Shown: piece by piece, positions 36,945-48,400 of the stretch
Numbering within the stretch: the first letter of the stretch is position 1
Layout of the letters: each line of letters opens with the position of its first letter
Assembly (NCBI GenBank): GCA_018398815.1
Contig: CM031607.1
Span: 88,320,997 to 88,384,996, forward strand
DNA: 64,000 nucleotides
Source of the DNA: Conus ventricosus
Lineage: Eukaryota; Mollusca; Gastropoda; Neogastropoda; Conidae
Reading direction: 5' to 3'
Program-made: the position numbers and the translations under genes
The notes under the pieces: generated by a model
Databases searched by the model: none
The model's input: the letters and a program-made list of their open reading frames with translations, nothing else
What the model was told of the DNA's origin: nothing

Positions 36945-38404
36945 ATGGAAGTCATATCTAGTAATAAGGGTGGACAAAAAGTGATCTTGGACGGTTTTTT
37001 TTACACCAAACAGGTTACCAAGCCTAACAACATTCGATGGAGGTGTGTACAACGTGGCACGGACTGCAAGGGTACCTTAGTAACAACTCTCGATCTTCGT
37101 AATCCTCAAATAGCAATCGTCAAAACCCATGATGCATCTGAGGCTAAAGTATCAGCTGCCAAAAGTCGTCTGAGGATGAAAGAACAAGCTAAGAACAGCT
37201 TCGACAAACCATGTCAAATCTTCAGACAAGCTGCTGCTCAGATTGACGTGGAAGCCAGGACGGAATTGAGCCGTGAGGACTCGGTGAAACGCTCTCTCCG
37301 CAACCAGCGCCTTGGTCGTTTCCCTGCCGTACCTGACTCTCTGCAGAACCTCATCATAGATGGAGAGTGGGTCAGACATCAGGACCAGATCCCCAGCAGT
37401 TCCTTATCAATGACAACGGCCAGACACAGACACTGGGGTCATTGTCTTCGGTACCAGTGAGGCCCTTCAGCAACTTTGTACAGCTGACACATGGTACATG
37501 GATGGCAATCACGCTGTTGCTCCAGAACACTTCTGCCAGTTATACGTGATACGTTGTCCGTTAGGCAATAGTGCTGTGCCCACTGTGTACGCTTTGCTTC
37601 AGAGGAAGTCGCAAGCAAGCTATGAGCTCCTCCTTCAAGCCATCGTGTACAAGTGCAGATTACTCCATATGGAACCAGACCAAGTACAAAAGTCATCGAC
37701 TTTGAGCAGGCCATGATGCGTGCCATATCAGCTGTACTTGGGGACCCACATCACAGTGCAGGGCTGCTTTTATCACGTCACCCAATCGACCTGGAAAAAG
37801 ATTCAAGAGCTCGGTATGACCAACCGTTATAGAGACTCAGAAGAGGTAAAACTTTTCTGTGGAATGGTAGACGCTTTAGCTCTGCTCCCTATCGGGGATC
37901 TACCGGAAGCACTGGACGTTCTAGAAAACAGTACCCCAGATGGAATGGAACCCTCCCCGACTACTTCAAAAGAACCTACTGTAGAGGAACATTTCGAAGA
38001 GTTGAGCGTGCGGCTCCAAACGGAGAGAATGTCATTATCCGCCGCACTCCTCCACTATTTCCCCTGCCATGTGGAATGTCCACCAAGTCACACTAGAGGG
38101 TGAACAGCGGACAAAACGACCTATGTGAGGCGTGGAATCACAGGATTGAACAGTTATGCGGTGTGCAGCACCCCTCTATATGGAAGCTGATCTGGTGGCT
38201 GAAGCGAGATGCAGCACTTTCCAGCACCCACATCCTCAGCAATTCACGCGGAGGTCCTCCACGCAGACGCATCACTACTGTCGACTACAGGCGTGTCTCC
38301 GGCAACTGTTGTGATCGGGCAGGATGGATCCAAGTCTGTGGAAGAATTTCTCCCAGGAGCAGGACACAACATTCGATGGAAGCCGGGCCGGGAAATGACA
38401 TTCA
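36945..38404 (+). pseudogene. FLYWCH zinc-finger MULE transposase, unit B
   Basis: ATG at 36945 opens a FLYWCH-type finger: DGFFYTKQ, RWRCVQRGTDCKGTL and VKTHD. A helical linker leads to DSLQNLIIDGEW near 37370, then a frameshift (one base lost compared with unit A). The MULE core follows in other frames: TWYMDGNHAVAPEHF, FEQAMMRAISAV, GCFYHVTQSTW, CEAWNHRIEQLCGVQHPSIW. MULE transposases cut and paste through an RNase-H-type DDE site. FLYWCH fingers bind DNA and are known fused to MULE cores. Several single-base breaks remain. AATAAA at 38537-38542 could end the transcript. Confidence 0.85.
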
Positions 38405-38605
38405 CTGAAAGGGGATATGTTTGTTTTTGTCACATTGTTTTACTTACACGTTTTTTTTTTTACTTATTTGTTTTTTTGACTTACACGTGTTATAATGCTA
38501 ACCAAGAAAACTTGCACTTTTAAACGTAGAAAGTAAAATAAACATCCTTTACAAATTACTCAACATAAAACCATATAGGATATAATACATCACAAATCAG
38601 AATTT

Positions 38606-38715
38606 AACGGTGCCATTTTTTCCACTTTCTCATTATTTCTATTATTTTTGGGTGCCGTTATTTCCGAGTGCCATTTTTTTCCGGTGCCGTTTTTTCCGGT
38701 GCATTTTTTTCCTAC
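38606..38715 (-). repeat. MULE unit B right terminal repeat
   Basis: Four blocks of the GGCACCGGAAAAAA type on the minus strand, then (CA)n at 38722-38779. Pairs with 36511-36600, giving an element of about 2.2 kb. Confidence 0.75.
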
Positions 38716-38718
38716 ACT

Positions 38719-38782
<64 letters not shown>

Positions 38783-38871
38783 CAATATGACAAGTTATAA
38801 AATGATTGATTACCTAATGTTTTGTTTTAAAAACAAGGAACTAAAGATGGGTGTTTATTTGGAATCATAAT

Positions 38872-40145
38872 GCAATTTAAATAAATATGTTTTTAAATGC
38901 CCTTTTAAAAGATGACTTTGGCTGAACACAGCGGATAGATATGGCAGTGAATTCCATTGTCTTGGGGCAGCAAATGAAAAAGTCCCAGTGCGAGTCCTCG
39001 GAATGCACAAAGTCAGATGATCTGTAGACGAATGGAGTGGTCAGGATGGTGAGTAAATGGATAGCAGATCGGAAAAATAAGCTAGAGAAGACTTTGAGAA
39101 GAAATCGTTGCAAAGGAGGGATAGCTTATACTGAATGCGTGCTTCAATTGGCAACCAGTGTAGGGTTTGTAACAAAGGTGTAACATGATCTCCTTTTTTA
39201 GCCTTAAATACTAGTCTTGCAGCTGAATTTTGCACCTTTTGTAGTTTATCTAGAGATCTTTTAGGGCATCCTGCTAAAAGGGCGTTGCAATAATCAAGTC
39301 TAGAGAGGACAAAGGCACAAACTAATGTTTTTGTTACGGCTATTGTGAGGTAGTGACGAATAGAACTAATCTGGCGTAGAGCTGCATAAGCTGATTTGCA
39401 AATGTGCGATGTGTGCCTATCAAGTGATAAGTCATCAGATCTAATAAATCCTAGGTAGCGTGCAAAAGGGGAGAGCGCAATATTAAAGTTTCCAATATGA
39501 ATATTGGATGGTTTAGGACAGTGTAAGAAGGATTTCTTCGAGTGAATGAGAAGTGCCTCAGTTTTATCATCATTTAACTTCAATTTATGTTCAGTCATCC
39601 AAGATGTTACCTGACTTATACAGTTTTGCATATTCTGTATATATTTATCTATTTCCACTGGCTGACAAGAGCTGTAAAGTTGGGTGTCATCTGCATATGA
39701 CAAGTTAGAGATGGACTGTCGTTCAATAAGAGTATGAAGAGGTTTTGTATACATAATGAATAGGACAGGACCCAGTACTGAGCCCTGAGGTACACCAAAA
39801 GATAATGGTTCTGCCTTAGATAAGGAATCATTATGATGACAGACTGTGTGGGGTTTGTTAAGTAGCTCTGAAACCAAGACAATGCTGTTCCAGAAATGCC
39901 ATAATGACAATGGAGAGTGTGAACAAGAGAGAGTGATCAATAGTGTCAAAAGCTGCACTTAAGTCGAGCAAAATCAACAAAGATACATCGCGACAATCCA
40001 GGGCAGACAGAATATCATTGGTGATCAGTGCCGCCTCAGTACTGTGCGAGGGTCGGTAAGCAGACTGGTTAGGGCTGAGCAAAGTGTGTGTGTTTAAATA
40101 GTCAAAGAGCTGATCAAGAACACCTTTCTCAAGGAGGTAGTAAAA
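38872..40145 (-). pseudogene. CR1/Jockey-type LINE reverse transcriptase, 5'-truncated
   Basis: RNA-dependent polymerase of a non-LTR retrotransposon. In order on the minus strand: [14 protein letters not shown], motif [14 protein letters not shown], motif B FGVPQGSVLGPVLF, catalytic YADDTQLY, KLNDDKTE, then VLSRLDYCNALLAG, the thumb and RQWNSLP at the end. A frameshift near 39930 separates motif A from motif B, and another near 39080 precedes the C-terminus. The N-terminal endonuclease is missing. The 3' end joins the (CA)n beside the MULE terminal repeat. Confidence 0.9.
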
Positions 40146-40309
40146 TAAGTTTGCAGACTTGTCTTTTTCTCTTCGTTAGAGTGCTCCTCAAAACAACATG
40201 TCAGTCCGCCCTCTTGATGAGCAAAATAGAAAGTCGTCAAAACTGCGGGAGTATCACTGAAAGCGTAGTAATAGTTATATCGTTTTAATCCAAAGAAACA
40301 GGATATAAA

Positions 40310-40555
40310 GCGCCCGCCGCTTTGTAAAGCGCTTTACAAAACGGCGGGGGTTTAACCCACCGATTTGTAAAGCACCCGCTGATTTCTAAGCAGCGCTTAC
40401 AAATCGGCGGGGGCCTAGCCCGCCGATTTGTAAGCGCTCTACAAATCGACCCTGCTTACAAATCGGCGGTTTTACAAGTCATGCAATGTGCGCCGATTTT
40501 CTAAGCGCTTACAAATCGGCGCTGCTTAACAATCGGCGGGTTACAGTCGTGCTAG
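40310..40555. repeat. Cluster of interlocking palindromes (CGCCGATTTGTAAGCGC family)
   Basis: About 245 bp made of alternating direct and inverse copies of GCGCTTACAAATCGGCG, with arms re-used several times. Possible hairpins include pairs around 40312-40345, 40380-40435 and 40455-40525. Not coding. Not shared with any other place in the window. Confidence 0.75.
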
Positions 40556-40842
40556 AATGAAAGGAGGATAGTGAATTCTCATTTCCTAAGCCTTTTATCC
40601 TTCGTAAGATTTATATAAAAGACAGACTTGGGGGGGGGGGGGGGGGGGGGGGGGGGGAGAGAGACAGAGACAGAGACACCCGGACAGACAGTCAAATAGA
40701 CCACCAGATAGACAGAGAGGGAGAGAGAGACAGAGAGAGGGAGACAGACAAACAGAGAGAGAGGGGAGAGAGGGAGAGGGGGTTATATTAAATGTGTATT
40801 CTCATATTGTGACTAACACATAAAACTGAATGTTTTTTTTTT

Positions 40843-40873
<31 letters not shown>

Positions 40874-40894
40874 TTTAATCTAGAACAAGCGGGG
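40556..40894. other. Low-complexity stretch
   Basis: Poly(G) at 40631-40657, GA-rich 40658-40780, poly(T)/poly(G) at 40832-40873. Nothing else recognised. Confidence 0.8.
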
Positions 40895-41022
40895 AAAGGG
40901 GGGGGGGGGGGGTCATTGGGGCGTGGTTTGTTTTAACTCCCAGGGAGTTAAAATTGGCACATGCTAATTCTAACTCCCGGGGAGTTAAAAAGTTGAGGGG
41001 AGTTAAAATGGATCATTCCGAC
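40895..41022 (-). repeat. TTAACTCCC repeat element, copy 2
   Basis: Reverse complement of the element at 17590-17735. It has the same three blocks, the same near-palindromes and the same terminal poly(C) (seen here as poly(G) at about 40900-40912). It ends at GGATCATTCCG, where a LINE fragment begins. Confidence 0.7.
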
Positions 41023-41029
41023 AGGCAGA

Positions 41030-41443
41030 TATCTATTTCTTATCAAAATTATTGATTCGTCTCTGTGTGCCTTGTGTGATGAGGAAGAAGAAACTATTAT
41101 ACATTTATTTTGGAACTGTCATGCTGCAAAAAATTTTTGGAGCAGTGTGGAGAGACTGCTGAACAGTACTTGTGAAACGTGTGTTAATCTAACTTTTTCT
41201 GAAAATCTTTTATTTGGGACCAGTGAGGGCGTTATCACTGATAAGGTGTTAGATCTGATACTTCCATTGGCTAAATTCTATATTTACACATGCAAATGAA
41301 AAAGGAGCAAACCACGCATTACTGCTTTCATCGGGCTACTGAAACAAAGATACTCAATAGAGTGCTACTGTAATGCAATGAAAGGGGAAAAATACTTTTT
41401 GATCATCAATGGCTCCCGTAAAAAACCTCTGATAGAATTTTAA
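41030..41443 (+). pseudogene. LINE C-terminal zinc-binding fragment
   Basis: The frame reads CALCDEEEETIIHLFWNC with FW following, then LLFGTSEG, KFYIYTCK, an in-frame TGA at 41297-41299, and KRSKPRITAFIGLLKQRYS to a TAA at 41441. It is related to, but diverged from, 7626-8039. Only the end of the ORF survives. Confidence 0.75.
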
Positions 41444-41575
41444 GACTTTGTAAAATATAAATATCAGGCGTATAATTTGTCAGTTATTTTCTGTTTTTCC
41501 TCTCTTGTCCCCACGGTGCAACACATCATTGAGATCTTGACTACCACCCTCCTCTTAACCCCATCCCTTTACCCC

Positions 41576-41611
<36 letters not shown>

Positions 41612-42021
41612 GCGTTTTCCTGAGCGTATATCTTTCTTTCCACCCGTCAGCCTGTTGTATCCCCCCCCCCCCCCCCCCAGCATCCCCTTCCGCCTTAGCC
41701 CCCCCTCCCCCCACATTCCACTCAGGCCTCCGTCCTCACTCGCCCTTCCTTTCCCTTCTCTTGCTCGACCATCACCTCCAAATCTCTGTGTACTCTTCTT
41801 TCCTTCTTTGCTTTCCTCTTATTCATTTGCCATCACAACAGTAGCAGTCTCACAAATCGACGAAGACGCTGATCGTTATTATATTTTCTTTTTGTTAAAA
41901 AAAAACACACTCTAAATCGAAACAATTTTTTCTGTGCGCGTTTCGAAAATTGCTCTTCATTTTTCTTTAATCATTGTATTGTATTTCAAGTTTGTTTCTC
42001 CCCCCACCCCACCCCCACCCC

Positions 42022-42088
<67 letters not shown>

Positions 42089-42282
42089 CCCGTTCTTTTA
42101 ATTTTTATTAACATTTTTTTCGTTTCCACACTTTAAAACAAAATGCAATGTGATGATGTATTATACATGGATTAAAAGAAATCTTATTCGGAAATAAAAA
42201 GGATCGTTACACCGGTGGGGCTTCAAGTTGTAGCTGATGCCCTGACGGACTGAGGAGCGTTCTGAGTAAGAAGTCCCTCTGT
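41444..42282. other. Gene-free stretch between LINE fragment and RBBP6-like gene
   Basis: (CT)n 41583-41607, poly(C) 41660-41679, C/T-rich to about 41830, (CA)n 42024-42087. No clear AATAAA for the minus-strand gene was found close to its stop. Confidence 0.7.
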
Positions 42283-42440
42283 TTATCGACGGCGTATCTG
42301 CGAATAGCCACCACCTCTTGTGAAGGCAGCCACTGCGGTGCGGAGGGCCATATTGGGAATGACTGCATCATGCGATACACCACACTGGCCACAGGTGGGA
42401 CACTGCCGATCCTCTGATTCAAGCAAAGCATCCAGGATAC
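42283..42440 (-). CDS. RBBP6: RBBP6-like exon 6 (RING, second half, stop)
   Basis: TTTTTTCCAG acceptor. Encodes CILDALLESEDRQCPTCGQ, then VSHDAVIPNMALRTAV, GGGYSQIRRR and TAA at 42285-42283. The match to RBBP6 ends right at the stop. Confidence 0.88.
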
Positions 42441-45400
42441 CTGGAAAAAAGATAGCAATCCCATGCATAATCACATATTTCATTCATAATCCATAAAGAC
42501 ATGATAATCAAGATACTAGAATGGCATTATTCCGTCAAACTGAAAACTACTGTTTTGGTTGAGGATAAAGAGAAGAAGAAGGGATCCTGAAAGCAGTGAT
42601 CTGGTGATGCCAGTTTCACAACTGGCAGAAATCACCAATGTGAAGTTGTGCTTACATCAGCACTGATTACAGAGAAAAATTGAAACTAAATCCACCATCA
42701 AGGGTAGCAACACCTTCCGTCAGTGACTAAGAATCTTCAAAACACAGTCAAACATGTAAAACACTAAAAATACTTACATTGATCACAGTAGCTGTAGCCA
42801 CAACATGATACAATTGCGGCTTCCTTCATCAAGTCTTTGCAGACAGGACATTTCAGCTCTGAAGGTATCTGAGGCTTTTCTAGCTTCATCCTCTTGGGCT
42901 GAGGGAGAAATGGAGGCTGTTCCTTTTCACCTTCCTTGCAAGTTTGTCTGCAACAAAAGAACCACCAACCAAGAAATCACACATATGTTCGTGGTGAACC
43001 AACATTTGTGAGGTCACAAACATCCACAGTGCCGTCTTATTTTGTTACTCTATTCTCCACTTTTGAGGTAGAGTCAGCTCACTTCTTTTGGTGTACCTAG
43101 CTGCCTTCGGCACATGCACACTCGTACTCTTCCTCATCAGGCTTAAGATCTCTGAGACAACACTCACAAAGCTCAGACACAATCAGCCGTGTCTCCCTGA
43201 TGAGTCCGACCCACCGGACGAAAGGCCTAGGAGCAGGCAATACAAATAGATCTGCCTCCAGAAGGGATCACGATGGTTCCCTCAGGCAGCTAGTGAAGGG
43301 TTTTTCATATTCATAATATATTTCCCCATTTTCTTCATCTAAACTTTTTTCTCTCTAAAATTTCAAATCTTTGCAAAGTCATTATTATAATGACTGAAGA
43401 ATTGTTAGCCTGCACTTGTTTTCCCCCACTACTTAATTGTTCAGCATCATATTGTTTGGTCAATCAGTGGGAGATTGCATCTCTTAGGAGATCCAAGTAA
43501 AGGTTGTCCTGCACAATTCTTAGCCACTGACAATGCTTGGGTTATTGAACAGCAGAGCTGACCACTCAGACTGTTCCATATCTTTTGATCTCCCTTGTAT
43601 CCTTGAATGGATCCTCAGGCATAGGCTCAAAGATTGTCCCCTACAGTTTATACTGTTTGTATAATGTTTTTAGTTTTTTAGCAACTTTTTTCCTCTCCAC
43701 ACTTTAGTTTTATTCCATTTACTATCCTTCACTGGCTGCTTTGGGGGTGCTGTTGGATTCTTTTTTGAACCCTTGGTGATGAAACACCACAAAATTATGA
43801 ACTGTGGTGTGTCTCTATTTGACACAGGAGCTCAGAGACAATCAGCCGTGTCTCCCTGATGAGTCCAATCCAGCGGACGAAAGGCCTAGGAGCAGGCAAT
43901 ACAAATAGATCTGCCTCCAGAAGGGATCACGATGGTTCCCTCAGGCAGCTAGTGAAAGGTTTTTCATATTCATAATATATTTCCCCATTTTCTTCATCTA
44001 AACTGTTTTTTTCTCTAAAATTTGAAATCTTTGCAGTCATTATTATAATGACAGAAGAATTGTTAGCCTGCACTTGTTTTCCCCCACTACTTAATTGTTC
44101 AACAACACTCACAAATCTCAGCTCGTTCGTTACAGAGACAAGGTGGACATTCCATGGCTGGTGTCAGCGACCAATACTAACAAAGCAGGTAAAAACCACA
44201 ACCCAGGCATGTAACTCACGCATCAAGGATAGGCACAGCAAACTGTCCATAAAAATAGCAATATGTCATGCGCGCGAGAGTTTATTCATATGTTAAGTGT
44301 TCAACATGTCTCCCAAGTATTCAAGTTCTGTTTGTAAAAATGAACACAAGATCTTTTATAAAATGATATCTACTGCCTTTCCTGCCACAAAGCCTGTATC
44401 AGGGTTCGCATGCAGTCACAATAATCACTAACCAAGGTAAGGAAACCGGTAAGGGTAATGACGTCATAATTGACAATGTCTACCTACCTTAAGCTAAAGC
44501 TTCCCTTCCCCTCCCCTTAGTTTTCTTGCTTTCTTTCTTTGTACCAAACTGATCTTAAAATCAATAACAATAAATCTGAAAAATCTGCAGGCAAAATTCT
44601 TTTCAAATTGCTTACAGCATAGTGGGGAGGTAACTTACTTGGGGCGATAAGAAGCAGCTGTCACCTTGTCCGTTTCTGGCACATTGGCACTGGCCGGGTC
44701 GCGCATCTGTAAAACACAGTGTAACATCGTTATGTAGTTTTCCAACCAGTGGGGCAATCAAAGGACAAAGTGATTTTTTTTTTATTGTCCATTTTATGCA
44801 TTTACTTGAGCAGTGTGTGTGTATGAATAAGGTGAAGAACATTTCGTGGGTAGGTGGGATGCGAGGGATGTGTGTGAGCAGGAGGATGTACAAAGGAATA
44901 CTAGTTTAGAACTGATAATGTTTGAAATAGAAGATTTAGATATGAGATGTTGGAGACATTTTAAGCATGTAATTGTATCGAAGGTCTGTCACATTCCCAT
45001 CTCCCTCCCTTTCCCCAAAAATCTAATAACAAGAATTAAAAGTGTATTTTTTTCAGTTTTTCTTTTTCATTTACTTTCCCTTATTGGATAAAATAAGGTT
45101 TCCAATTAATTCATCATTTCGGCAGATGCAAACCACAGCTTGATGCTCTCTTATACATGCATTCTACTCATTATTTGTCACTACTTATCATCCAAGGCAG
45201 AAAACTTGAGCTCTCACACAAATAAGCACCATAATTACACATATCTGACAGAGATTTTAGTAAAATACTTAAATACGTTGAGTATATCCCCCCCCCCCCC
45301 CCCCCATTTCTTTTTTGTACGTCCAATGAAAAGATCGGATATCATATATGAAATCCAGTCCGATTTTGTACAGTAATAAATGAATTACTTCATGGTCAAC

Positions 45401-48400
45401 CAACGCAAAGCAAGCAACTATACAGAGATGTTTACATCAACAGCATTAATGTTAAGCAACATCCCTAATGATGGAAATGAAATGAACAGGTTTATCCTGA
45501 GATAACCACTTATTTTCTCATATTTGGATTTTGCGCTGAAAATGAGACGTGGTTGCTTGTTCTTCCTTTTCATTGTCCTAAATGTTGTTTGTTTTTTGCC
45601 TGAAGAAGATCCAAGTGGTCGAAATGCATCATGTTTTGTCCTGTAATCTGCCTGGATTGTCTTGCAGAACTAATAAAATTTCTTTTTAAAATAAAGTTCA
45701 TCCTATTTTCAATGACAAATACTTCATCTCATTATGACATGCAATGCGTGAGCGTCCTTTATTGGGTACTTCAAAGGTTTCCATTTATTTCTTTTTTATG
45801 TTGATATTATTATTATGATATATTATTATTAAATGGGACTTCATACATGATAAAAGGGGACTCTACAACTGACATCTCAAGCAACTTTCTGAATGGATAA
45901 TTACAATTTAGAAAGAAAAATTAAATTATTAATGCAGTGTGACAGGGCGTGAGGGTAGGAGTGGGGGTAGGGGGTTGGTAGGTGATGAGTCCTGCTTAAA
46001 ATTAATTATGTTTACACACAAACCAAAAAGCCATTTTTTTACCTATTACTGTTCTTATCAATTAAAGATTTCCAATGACATTCTTACAAAGCTAATAGTA
46101 AGGGGAAAAAAATGATGACTAGAATTATTCAAAGTAAACCTTAAAATGTCACCTTTCATACAAGGTGATCACGTTTTATATTCATTATAACAATGTGAAC
46201 ACCAAGTTGTCTTTCTCTCCATTATTACACATTTTATTTCTCAAAGTTAACTTTTTGTTTTGTTATCAAAGTATTTTTTTTAACTGTATTAGCAAACCTA
46301 CTTCAGAAATGGATCTAGTTGCAAAGTGAGACGACTGCAGGCGGAAATCTAAACAAATCTCAAATAAATGTTAGCGAACCGCCACGAGTAACGTGGACAA
46401 ACGAGTCACAATACCAAACACGACGCGTTTCGACCTCTTGGGTCTTCTTCAGGCAAGACACAAACAAATAGTACAAAGAAAATGAACACATTTGTCACTT
46501 AGCTTTCTTCAGTTTGTCGCTTAGCTTTCTTCAGCGCCTACCTTCCACTGAAGAAAGCTAAGTGACAAATTTGTTCACTTTCTTTGTGCTGTTTGTGTTT
46601 TGTCTTGTGACTCGTTTGTCCACGTTACTCTTGGCGGTTCGCTAACATTTATTTAAGATTTACTTCAGAAACAACAAACTATTCGGCTTCAAGAAAGCGC
46701 ATTACATTGCTATAACTTATAGAAAACATGCAACATTGCTCACATACTCACACCAATATTTCACATTAATAAACATGATAGCAAAAGTAGAAAAGACCAG
46801 TTTTCAACACGTACCGACTTTGCGGCTTCCGTCTTGAAAGCCTCCCTGAAACACACACAAAAGCAAAAATTACATTATTGTCTAAAACTTTAATGCCAAT
46901 TTCAAACAAAAGGAAAAAATATCAGTCCTAAACAAAAGAAAGCAGCATTTTCCATGTTGAGAACCCTGAACAGCACTGCCAGTAACCTACGGGGCTGGTA
47001 AGATCCTTAAGACAACAAAACACAATGACAAATTCCACTTATAAACTCTTCTGGTACTATTTTTACCAGTTCTAAGACTTTGACCACTGACCAAAAGTGA
47101 TCTCAACCTTTGACTGAAAAAAGAAAACAAATAGCATCTTTCAATGTAACTACTTCATACAAAATGATGGGCAAGTCACCTGGGAAGTCCATCTGTACCA
47201 ATATTCTCTGGCAGCGAAAGGGTTCCATAGCTACTGAAAGAGAGTCACGCTTGAATTGAAACAATGACTGAATATTCACACTGAAACAGTCTCTTACCAT
47301 GCTTTTTCTCGGTTCCATGCGGCACGGGGTGCAGCAGGCATCCGCATGACGGTGACACTTGTATTGCGTGGGACGAGATCCCAGTTGTTGTAGGCTACAG
47401 GAACACAACGGGGAAAAAAGTGAATATTTGTCATTCTAAAAGCAAACAAGGATATGGGGAAAGAATACAACCAGAATATGCCTCAATAAAGGGTGTTGTT
47501 TTTTTTTGTAGAAGATTAAAACAAATTTCAACTAAGCCCTCCAGATGATGTTTTCAAAGGTCTACAGAGGGATGTGTAGAATAAGTCAGTCTGTCTTTAA
47601 TCAAAGCCTAAATACAAAGGTTGTGATAGATTTTATAAAGTGATTTGGACACAAAAATGCCTTTGTTCAAAGTGAATTACAATGGTGTGCTAAACTATCA
47701 GACCTGATGTAAAACAACGAAAGGTTAAGTTTCTAAATGTTTGAAACCAACAAAATCACATTACTGACTCAAAGAAATTTGAACAACAGCAATATTGCAC
47801 TCAAATCAAACTGTCAGTGACACCGCTATAAAGCCACTTGCAATTCTGCCATAGAGCCGTTTACTCCCAAACTGCTACATATGTGTACTTGTCAACACAA
47901 ATGAGCCTATTTTCTACTAAGAGTGTGTACACAATTCCAAATTTATGTGTTGGGTTGGGGACATTTGTTTCAGTTTAAGTGCCTTCACCCTGCAGAAGCT
48001 TTTCCCGAGTAATAACTACCGAATCTCGCATTGATTCTGGTTAAAATAGGTTCTTTCTAACACAAACTATTTTTAAATCCCATTCATCAGCATACTTTGG
48101 CACAAACTCATGCTCTCTCGCCACTTGTTGCCATGTTTTCGGGGCATGTCGAAGAAGCAGATACAGTCTATCGCAATTAAGTGCATGGTAGTTACAATTG
48201 TAGCTGTTTGGTGGAAGCTTCTCCCCCCGCCCCCCTCCCCTTCCGTGCATGGAAGTTACGGTTGTTGCTATTTTGTAGAAGCTCCCCCCCCCCCCCCCCC
48301 ACTTCCCCTGCTATGGTTATATCTGGAAATGCAATTACTGCTGAAAAACATTGTCTCCAGAATTTTTTTTAATCAGTTTTCCCCCAGTTCGTTGTATTCA

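Larger units (their letters stand above)
33351..39113 (+). repeat. Direct tandem duplication of a unit of about 2.95 kb (MULE plus LINE 3' end)
   Basis: Unit A (33351-36172) and unit B (36235-39113) repeat the same order: retroelement tail, left terminal repeat, FLYWCH-MULE frame, right terminal repeat, (CA)n, LINE end. The offset is 2,949 bp at the ACTCGG landmark (34330 versus 37279) and about 2,942 at the LINE end. A third partial unit begins at 18541. Confidence 0.85.
43171..44101 (+). mobile_element. Retrozyme-like non-coding element with two hammerhead ribozymes
   Basis: A 931-bp insertion in intron 4 of the RBBP6-like gene, antisense to it. Two direct repeats of about 271 bp (43171-43441 and 43830-44101, near 95% identical by eye) flank 388 bp of unique non-coding DNA. 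Each repeat carries a type I hammerhead. Flanks match over 20 bp with one mismatch: ACAACACTCACAAA at 43157-43170 and 44102-44115, then G/T and CTCAG. The element equals about 1.4 copies of a 659-bp monomer. Retrozymes are known non-autonomous elements whose hammerheads release RNA that circularises; this layout fits, but activity is inferred. Confidence 0.8.

Noticed and set aside
45600..45630. Functional hammerhead ribozyme
   Set aside because: Core-like hairpin and palindrome are present, but stem I cannot form and there is an extra A between core and stem II.
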